Source of the DNA: Bacteroidales bacterium
GTDB lineage: Bacteria > Bacteroidota > Bacteroidia > Bacteroidales > VadinHA17
Direction of reading: 5' to 3'
DNA length: 10,391 nt
Assembly: GCA_015486475.1 (NCBI GenBank)
Contig: WFRO01000247.1
Coordinates: forward strand, 1 to 10,391
Each line of letters starts with the position of its first letter. Positions within the stretch are counted from its first letter, which is position 1. Both the position numbers and the translations under genes were made by a program. The notes under the pieces are model-generated. The model worked only from the letters and a program-made list of their open reading frames with translations, was not told where the DNA came from and ran no database searches. This document shows positions 6,270-10,391 of the stretch, one piece after another.

Positions 6270-7661
6270 ATGGAAAAATATGATATTCTTTTCATTGGCA
6301 GTGGTCCCGGGGGCTATGTAGCTGCCATCCGTGCTGCCCAGCTGGGGATGAAAACGGGGGTGGTGGAGAAGGCCGAGCTGGGAGGAGTCTGCCTCAACTG
6401 GGGTTGCATCCCCACAAAAGCTTTGCTGAAGAGTGCACAGGTATATGATTATTTCAACCATGCGGCAGACTATGGTGTGCAGGTGGAAGGAAAGGTGACC
6501 GCAGATCTTCCTGCCATGGTAGCCCGCAGCCGCACTGTGGCCGAAGGCATGAGCAGGGGAGTACAGTTCCTTTTCCGCAAGAACAAGATCGATACCATCC
6601 CGGGCACGGGGCGCCTGGTCGCCCAGGGGGTGGTGGAAGTGACCCGCGACGGGAAGACCGAAAAATACGAAGCGCCTCATATCGTGCTGGCCACCGGAAG
6701 CCGCTCCAAAGAGCTGCCCAACCTGAAGCAGGACGGCAAAAAGATCATCGGATACCGCGAGGCGCTGACGCTGGAGAAACAGCCTGCCTCGATGGTGGTG
6801 GTAGGCTCCGGCGCCATAGGCAGCGAGTTTGCCGGATTTTACAACGCTATCGGCACGAAGGTGACCCTGGTGGAGTTTCTGCCCCGCGTGGTGCCCCTCG
6901 AGGATGAGGAGGTATCCAAACAGCTGGCACGCTCCTTCAAGAAGGCCGGCATCAGGGTGATGACCTCCTCGTCGGTAGAGAGTGTGGACACCTCGGGGGA
7001 GATGTGCAAGGTGCAGATCAAGACCCCCAAAGGGATGGTTGAGGAGGAGGCTGAGGTGGTGCTCTCGGCAGTGGGGGTGACCCCCAACCTGGAGAACCTG
7101 GGCCTCGAAGAGCTGGGCGTGCAGGTGGAGAACGGCAAGGTGAAGGTCGATGCCTGGTACCGGACCAACATCCCCGGCATCTATGCCATCGGCGACATTG
7201 TGCCGGGGCCGGCGCTGGCCCATGTGGCCTCGGCCGAAGGGATCACCTGCGTGGAGAAGATCGCCGGTAAGGATCCGCAGCCCGTGGATTACGGGAACCT
7301 GCCGTCGGCAGTGTACACCTCACCCGAGATCGCCTCGGTGGGATATACCGAAAAAGAAGCGGTCGAGGCCGGCTATAGGATAAAGGTCGGGAAATTTCCC
7401 TTCACCGCTTCGGGAAGGGCCAGTGCTGCCGGCAAAAAGGACGGTTTTGTCAAGCTGGTATTCGACGAGAAATACGGCGAACTGCTCGGCGCCCACATGA
7501 TCGGGGAGAACGTTACGGAGTTGATCGCCGAGATCGTGGTGGCCCGCAATCTGGAGACCACCGGCCATGAGATCATCAAATCGGTGCATCCCCATCCCAC
7601 CATGTCCGAAGCCATTATGGAAGCGGCTGCTGCTGCGTATGATGAAGTGATCCATTTATAA
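6270..7661 (+). CDS. lpdA: Dihydrolipoyl dehydrogenase (E3)
   Basis: This flavoprotein reoxidises dihydrolipoamide with NAD+ in 2-oxoacid dehydrogenase complexes and the glycine cleavage system, in the cytoplasm. The 463-residue product has full family length. The FAD-binding GSGPGGYVAAIRAAQLG is at residues 10-26 and the redox disulfide CLNWGC at Cys41 and Cys46. The NAD-binding VVVGSGAIGSEFAG is at 176-189, the second FAD motif YAIGDIVPG at 305-313, and the C-terminal catalytic HPHPTMSE has His442 and Glu447. All active-site residues are present. No E1, E2 or lipoyl-protein gene is in the window, so its partner complex is unknown. It has its own promoter and a good Shine-Dalgarno. The stop is followed at once by heptamer repeats, with no ordinary terminator, so read-through into the aminotransferase gene is plausible. 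Confidence 0.97.
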   Translation: MEKYDILFIGSGPGGYVAAIRAAQLGMKTGVVEKAELGGVCLNWGCIPTKALLKSAQVYDYFNHAADYGVQVEGKVTADLPAMVARSRTVAEGMSRGVQFLFRKNKIDTIPGTGRLVAQGVVEVTRDGKTEKYEAPHIVLATGSRSKELPNLKQDGKKIIGYREALTLEKQPASMVVVGSGAIGSEFAGFYNAIGTKVTLVEFLPRVVPLEDEEVSKQLARSFKKAGIRVMTSSSVESVDTSGEMCKVQIKTPKGMVEEEAEVVLSAVGVTPNLENLGLEELGVQVENGKVKVDAWYRTNIPGIYAIGDIVPGPALAHVASAEGITCVEKIAGKDPQPVDYGNLPSAVYTSPEIASVGYTEKEAVEAGYRIKVGKFPFTASGRASAAGKKDGFVKLVFDEKYGELLGAHMIGENVTELIAEIVVARNLETTGHEIIKSVHPHPTMSEAIMEAAAAAYDEVIHL

Positions 7662-7722
7662 GGCAAAAGGCAAAAGTAAAAAGGCAAAAGGAAGCTCGAT
7701 GCTCGAAACTCGATGCTCGAAA
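7662..7722 (+). repeat. Heptamer arrays of GGCAAAA and CTCGAWR type after lpdA
   Basis: GGCAAAA units start at 7662, 7669 and 7683, with a variant GTAAAAA at 7676, in exact 7-nt steps directly after the lpdA stop. After GGAAG the pattern becomes CTCGATG and CTCGAAA alternating twice (7695-7722), again in 7-nt steps and in phase with the array that follows. The first part is the reverse complement of the GCCTTTT/GCCTTA block found at about 9310-9345 and 10315-10350. Confidence 0.9.
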
Positions 7723-7725
7723 CTA

Positions 7726-7823
7726 CGAACCACCAACTACGAACTACGAACTACTAACTACGAACTACTAACTACTAACTACTAACCACTAACTACGAAC
7801 CACTAACTACTAACCACAAACCA
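7726..7823 (+). repeat. Heptamer tandem array (YNAACYA x14) running into a start codon
   Basis: Fourteen 7-nt units, 98 nt, the same unit type and number as at 6086-6183. The commonest words are CTAACTA and CGAACTA. The last two units are CTAACCA and CAAACCA, as in the other array but for one base. The final A of unit 14 is the A of the aminotransferase ATG, and the next bases (TGAAC) continue the pattern into the gene. The array therefore replaces the usual leader. No TAnnTTTG promoter is visible in the whole 161-nt gap. Confidence 0.95.
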
Positions 7824-8926
7824 TGAACATCATTCACAGCGGTGCGAAATATTCCGCCATCGTCGGGATCGGCGAGAACCTGAAAAAGCTTATGCAGGAG
7901 ACGGGAGAGGAGTACCTCTTCCTCAACAGAGGGGTTAACTCAGTGGTCCCCATCGACCTGACGGAGGTGGTGAAGAACATCGACTTCAACAGTCCGGCCA
8001 TCCAGGTCTACCCGCCCAACAACGGGGCACCCAACCTGAAGGAGGCCATCAACGAAGTCTATTTTCACGGGAAGGCCGACACCTCCCTGATCTCCGTCTC
8101 GGGTGGCTCGATGAGCGCGCTCGATCAGATCTTTACCATGCTCGATGTGGACAGGATCATGCTCCCTTCGTTCTACTGGGGAGCCTATGCCAACGTGTGC
8201 AAGATCCGGGGCAGGGCTTTCGATGTCTATCACACCCTCGAAGAGCTGGAGGAAGGGATGGCGGACCTGAAGAACAGCGCCGTGGTGATCTGCGACCCCA
8301 ACAACCCCGTGGGCGACAAGCTCTCGGACGAAGATGTACTGCAGGTGATACGTACCCTCAGCGAACACGGTGTCACCGTGATCTTCGACAGTCCCTACCG
8401 GCGTGTTTTTTACGACGACGATGATGAGATGTACATCCGGCTCATGAACCTGAAGGATGTGCTGATCGTTGAAAGCTTCAGTAAGTGTGTGGGACTGAGC
8501 GGGCAGCGTGTGGGATTTGTCTGGTCGAACGACCCGGATTTTATTCAGGAATTCAACCTCAGGATCCTGTATGTCCACAACGGGGTCAACGGCTTTGCCC
8601 AGCAACTGGTGTATCAGCTGCTCGCCTCGCCGGAAGGAAAAAAGGCGGTGAAGGCCTTTAAGGAGAAGACCCGGGAAGATATCCGGAAGAATATCGAATA
8701 CCTCCGTGGCCGGGGATTTCTGGCCGAAGAGTTCTACCGGAACTCCGAACCGAAAGGGATCTTTGCCATCGCGAACAAGTCGTATGACGAGCTGATGGAG
8801 AAGAAGATCGGCAGTGTGCCCCTCGATTTCTTCACGAAGGATGAGAAGGAAAAGGCAAAGAAATATGCCCGCATCTGCGTATCCGTCCCGCATGAAAAAC
8901 TGAAGGAGTATTTTGACAGATTCTGA
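7823..8926 (+). CDS. PLP-dependent aminotransferase (fold type I, class I/II)
   Basis: The 367-residue product is a cytoplasmic pyridoxal-phosphate enzyme of the aspartate aminotransferase fold. Visible features: SGGSMSALDQIF (93-104), expected to hold the cofactor phosphate; CDPNNPVGD (157-165); FDSPYRRVF with Asp189 and Tyr192, contacting the PLP ring; SFSKCVGLSGQRVGF (218-232) with the Schiff-base Lys221 and phosphate-binding Arg229; and Arg350 in YARICVSV, the usual carboxylate-binding Arg. The active site therefore looks complete. The amino donor and acceptor cannot be read from the sequence, and the neighbours do not suggest a pathway. The ATG has no Shine-Dalgarno and is preceded directly by the heptamer array. 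Expression may depend on read-through from lpdA. Some relatives act as C-S lyases or decarboxylases, so transaminase activity is likely but not certain. Confidence 0.88.
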   Translation: MNIIHSGAKYSAIVGIGENLKKLMQETGEEYLFLNRGVNSVVPIDLTEVVKNIDFNSPAIQVYPPNNGAPNLKEAINEVYFHGKADTSLISVSGGSMSALDQIFTMLDVDRIMLPSFYWGAYANVCKIRGRAFDVYHTLEELEEGMADLKNSAVVICDPNNPVGDKLSDEDVLQVIRTLSEHGVTVIFDSPYRRVFYDDDDEMYIRLMNLKDVLIVESFSKCVGLSGQRVGFVWSNDPDFIQEFNLRILYVHNGVNGFAQQLVYQLLASPEGKKAVKAFKEKTREDIRKNIEYLRGRGFLAEEFYRNSEPKGIFAIANKSYDELMEKKIGSVPLDFFTKDEKEKAKKYARICVSVPHEKLKEYFDRF

Positions 8927-8931
8927 AAAAG

Positions 8932-8991
8932 AAATACCTATTTAAATAGGTATTAAAATAGGTAGTTAAATAGGTTTTTAAATACCTATTT
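8932..8991 (+). repeat. 12-nt tandem array with strand-flipping core; possible terminator
   Basis: Five exact 12-nt units begin at 8932, 8944, 8956, 8968 and 8980. Units 1 and 5 are AAATACCTATTT; units 2 to 4 begin AAATAGGT, the reverse complement of ACCTATTT. The array therefore contains a perfect 22-bp palindrome at 8933-8954 and several alternative hairpins between CC and GG units. It begins 5 nt after the aminotransferase stop, so it may act as an AU-rich terminator or 3' end stabiliser for that mRNA. Confidence 0.85.
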
Positions 8992-8995
8992 AAGA

Positions 8996-9022
8996 AGTGC
9001 CTAAAGTGCCTTGAGTGCCTAA
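8996..9022 (+). repeat. 9-nt tandem array (AGTGCCTAA x3)
   Basis: Three exact 9-nt steps: AGTGCCTAA, AGTGCCTTG, AGTGCCTAA, followed by AGTTAAAAGTTA, which looks like a decayed continuation. It lies between the 12-nt array and the 23-nt array, with only a few bases between them. Confidence 0.8.
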
Positions 9023-9036
9023 AGTTAAAAGTTATT

Positions 9037-9127
9037 TGGCGGCTTCGCAGCCGAAATTAGCTCGCTGGTGCTCGCGAAATTAACTCGCTATCGCTCGTGA
9101 AATTAGCTCCCTTCGGTCGCGAAATTT
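9037..9127 (+). repeat. 23-nt tandem array ending in GAAATTA (4 units)
   Basis: GAAATTA (GAAATTT in the last unit) recurs at 9053, 9076, 9099 and 9121, spacing 23, 23 and 22 nt. The variable front of each unit resembles NCTCGCTNNNGCTCGY. Unit 1 instead carries a small hairpin, GGCT-TCGC-AGCC. Across unit junctions GCGA and TCGC can pair around AATTA, giving a string of tiny stem-loops. No start codon with a convincing open frame uses this sequence. Confidence 0.8.
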
Positions 9128-9162
9128 ATACCAGACAGCATTAAATTAAGGTACAGGGTGCA

Positions 9163-9357
9163 GGGTGAATCTGCTCTATGCACTACGCTTTACGCTCATC
9201 TCTCATCGCTGGTCCTTGCCTTTTGACTATTCGACCTTCGACTTTTCGACTTATTCATCCTTCGTTATTCGATGTTCGATGTTCGTCATTCATCATTCAT
9301 CTTTAATCCTTCCTTCTGCCTTTTGCCTTATTACTTTTGCCTTATCTTCATCCTTCC
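9163..9357 (+). repeat. Composite dispersed repeat module, copy 1
   Basis: The module begins with GGGTGAATCTGCTCTATGC (9163-9181), then CTACGCT, TTACGCT and CATCTCTCAT words. It ends with 13 consecutive 7-nt units at 9254-9344 (TTCATCC, TTCGTTA, TTCGATG and so on to TGCCTTA). Between about 9205 and 9253 lies an extra stretch of TTCGACC/TTCGACT words absent from the other copy. The same ordered words recur at 10223-10361. The region from 8927 to 9376 holds no supported gene; it is filled by these arrays plus a short plain stretch at about 9128-9150. Confidence 0.9.
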
Positions 9358-9376
9358 CCCTTTGCTCATCAGATTC

Positions 9377-10027
9377 TCAATAATGGTATGTGATCTCTTT
9401 GCGGTAGGCAGATCCGGGGATGTTGAGGGTGAGGATAAAGGTGACGCTGTGGCTCCCCGGCGACTGCAGGGAGGTGATATCGAAAGCGCGGGGCTCATGG
9501 ATGAAAGCTTCGCACAGGTCTCCGTGTGAATCATGTGACAGTGTGAGTGTATTCAGGGGGCCCATGGTGGGGAGAAGGCTCAGGAAAAAGTCATGGTGTT
9601 TGCAGCCGCCGCCGTAATTTACGCGTACAACAAGACAGTCGTCATAGATGAATACCGAGTCCACTCCGAAATCATCTTTTGGGAGTTTTTTAGACCATTT
9701 CTTCAGCCCCTGACAGGTTGCATTCCGGATGCTGTCTATGCGTACGGCTTTGCCGGCCATGCAAGCCGTCACTACACTGTCCAGTTCGGTGTACCACACC
9801 TCCACATGCTGGCCGTCGTAAAAATGAAAAGAGGTGTCGGTCATTACCACGGGTACCAGTTCTTCGCCTGAGTTCATCAGTATGACCCATTCGCAACCAT
9901 CCTGCCCGCTGTAATCTCTGACGATCCCTGCATTGGGGTCAGGTTCCGGGGGAATGTTTTTGTCACAGCCGCCCAGGGACAACAGCAGTACAACAGGGAA
10001 GATTATGAAATGGATCTTATGTCTCAT
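9377..10027 (-). CDS. Cys-rich lipoprotein, Bacteroidota type, unknown function
   Basis: The 216-residue product starts with a lipoprotein signal peptide (MRHK, hydrophobic core, then LSLGGC with Cys21 as the lipidated residue), so it should be attached to the outer or inner membrane. The short DKNIPPEPDP linker is Pro-rich. Seven Cys are present (21, 45, 89, 105, 131, 142, 172). Stretches that look conserved are DGCEWVILMNSGEELVPV (43-60), DGQHVEVWYT (71-80), VNYGGGCKHHDFFLSL (136-151) and LSHDSHGDLCEAF (163-175). From memory, a GGC-K-x-H-D-F motif followed by H-D/N-x-x-x-D-x-C occurs in uncharacterised Bacteroidota lipoproteins; I cannot name the family. An in-frame ATG at 10051 would add eight residues; I chose 10027 because it gives a more typical signal length. 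The gene stands alone between copies of a composite repeat module. Confidence 0.85.
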   Translation of the reverse strand: MRHKIHFIIFPVVLLLSLGGCDKNIPPEPDPNAGIVRDYSGQDGCEWVILMNSGEELVPVVMTDTSFHFYDGQHVEVWYTELDSVVTACMAGKAVRIDSIRNATCQGLKKWSKKLPKDDFGVDSVFIYDDCLVVRVNYGGGCKHHDFFLSLLPTMGPLNTLTLSHDSHGDLCEAFIHEPRAFDITSLQSPGSHSVTFILTLNIPGSAYRKEITYHY

Positions 10028-10111
10028 TTTCCATGTGACTTTTTGGATCATCTTATTTTATTCATCCTTATTCCTTTCATTTGCCTTGATAGTTTGGAGT
10101 GTGGAGTTGGT

Positions 10112-10188
10112 GGTGCTGGGTGCTGGGTGCTGGGTGCTGGGTGCTGGTTACTGGGTGCTGGTTACTAGGTGCTGGTTGCTGGGTGCTG
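10112..10188 (+). repeat. GGTGCTG-type heptamer array (11 units)
   Basis: Eleven exact 7-nt steps. Seven further copies of GGTGCTG follow the first unit, with variants GTTACTG, GTTACTA and GTTGCTG mixed in. Another GGTGCTG at 10217-10223 follows a hairpin and leads into the composite module. Translation of this region gives a seven-residue repeat, which is a consequence of the 21-nt superperiod and not evidence of a gene. Confidence 0.95.
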
Positions 10189-10216
10189 CCCGCCCGGCTG
10201 ACGCCAGTCGGACGGG
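10189..10216 (+). repeat. Strong hairpin inside the GGTGCTG array
   Basis: The 28 nt fold into a 12-position stem around an ACGC loop. The left arm is CCCGCCCGGCTG and the right arm CAGTCGGACGGG, with 10 Watson-Crick pairs, one G-T and one C-A mismatch. There is no T run after it, so it is not a standard terminator. It interrupts the heptamer array between the eleventh unit and a twelfth at 10217. Confidence 0.8.
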
Positions 10217-10222
10217 GGTGCT

Positions 10223-10361
10223 GGGTGAATCTGCTCTATGCTCTACGCTCATCTCTCATTCATCCTTCGTTGTTCAATATTCGATGTTCGTCATTCATCA
10301 TTCATCCTTAACCCTTCCTTCTGCCTTTTGCCTTATTACTTTTGCCTTTCTTTATCCTTCT
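10223..10361 (+). repeat. Composite dispersed repeat module, copy 2
   Basis: The same order of words as copy 1: the identical 19-mer GGGTGAATCTGCTCTATGC, then CTACGCT and CATCTCTCAT. Thirteen 7-nt units follow at 10259-10349, aligning unit for unit with 9254-9344 and differing at 6 of 91 positions by my count. It lacks the extra TTCGACC/TTCGACT stretch of copy 1. The remaining 30 nt to the window edge show nothing I can support. From 10052 to the right edge there is no supported gene. Confidence 0.9.
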
Positions 10362-10391
10362 TCCTCCGGATCACTCACTCTCCCTATGAAC

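Noticed and set aside
6038..7823. CRISPR array
   Set aside because: The repeats are contiguous 7- and 8-nt units without unique spacers, and no cas gene is present.
9165..9529. Overlapping short open frames on the + strand rich in Phe, Ser and Leu
   Set aside because: They read TTC/TTT-rich heptamer words of the composite repeat and run antisense into the lipoprotein gene; composition and start context do not look like a protein gene.
10099..10311. Open frame of 70 codons with repeated GAGCWVL-like peptide
   Set aside because: It is the translation of GGTGCTG heptamers, which give a seven-residue period automatically. There is no ribosome site, and the frame continues into noncoding module sequence.
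9163..10361. Insertion sequence or integron-like cassette around the lipoprotein gene
   Set aside because: There are direct module copies, but no transposase or integrase, no terminal inverted repeats and no target duplication in the window.
10352..10391. Possible 3' end of a minus-strand gene at the right edge (twelve open codons ending in TAA at 10352-10354)
   Set aside because: It would fit the idea that the module follows gene ends, but twelve codons are too few to support a coding call.

Overview
The window looks like a piece of a Bacteroidota (probably Bacteroidales-like) chromosome. The evidence is a Na+-translocating NADH:quinone reductase operon with apbE at its end, gene starts that mostly lack a Shine-Dalgarno sequence, an excellent TTTG-N21-TAnnTTTG promoter of the Bacteroides type before lpdA, and a lipoprotein of Bacteroidota character. 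Coding regions are GC-rich at third positions; the spacers differ sharply from them in composition.

Layout. Positions 2-5172 (+) hold the 3' end of nqrB, then nqrC, nqrD, nqrE, nqrF and apbE, with gaps of 8-15 nt and an ATGA overlap between nqrF and apbE. nqrA and the operon promoter lie off the left edge. The products form a membrane complex that oxidises NADH, reduces quinone and exports Na+. ApbE attaches FMN to threonines in NqrB and NqrC. Converging on apbE are two minus-strand genes. One (5195-5437) encodes an 80-residue one-helix membrane protein with a C-x18-C-x2-C tail, the other (5472-5981) an unrecognised soluble protein. Next come lpdA (6270-7661, +, dihydrolipoyl dehydrogenase), a fold-type I PLP aminotransferase (7823-8926, +) and a Cys-rich lipoprotein gene (9377-10027, -). 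The last 340 nt hold no supported gene.

The striking part is what lies between genes from about 6038 to the right edge. Nearly all the larger spacers are built of short, word-like tandem arrays: five 8-mers (GTTGAWRA), two arrays of fourteen 7-mers (YNAACYA), 7-mers of GGCAAAA and CTCGAWR type, a 12-mer array whose CC/GG core flips strand, 9-mers, 23-mers, and eleven GGTGCTG-type 7-mers next to a 12-bp-stem hairpin. A composite module of about 130-190 nt occurs as direct copies on both sides of the lipoprotein gene. Part of it recurs in inverted form right after the lpdA stop codon. One 7-mer array fills the gap before the aminotransferase and runs in phase into its ATG. None of this is coding or CRISPR. 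I regard it as a family of dispersed, period-7-dominated intergenic repeats of unknown function and the most interesting signal here.
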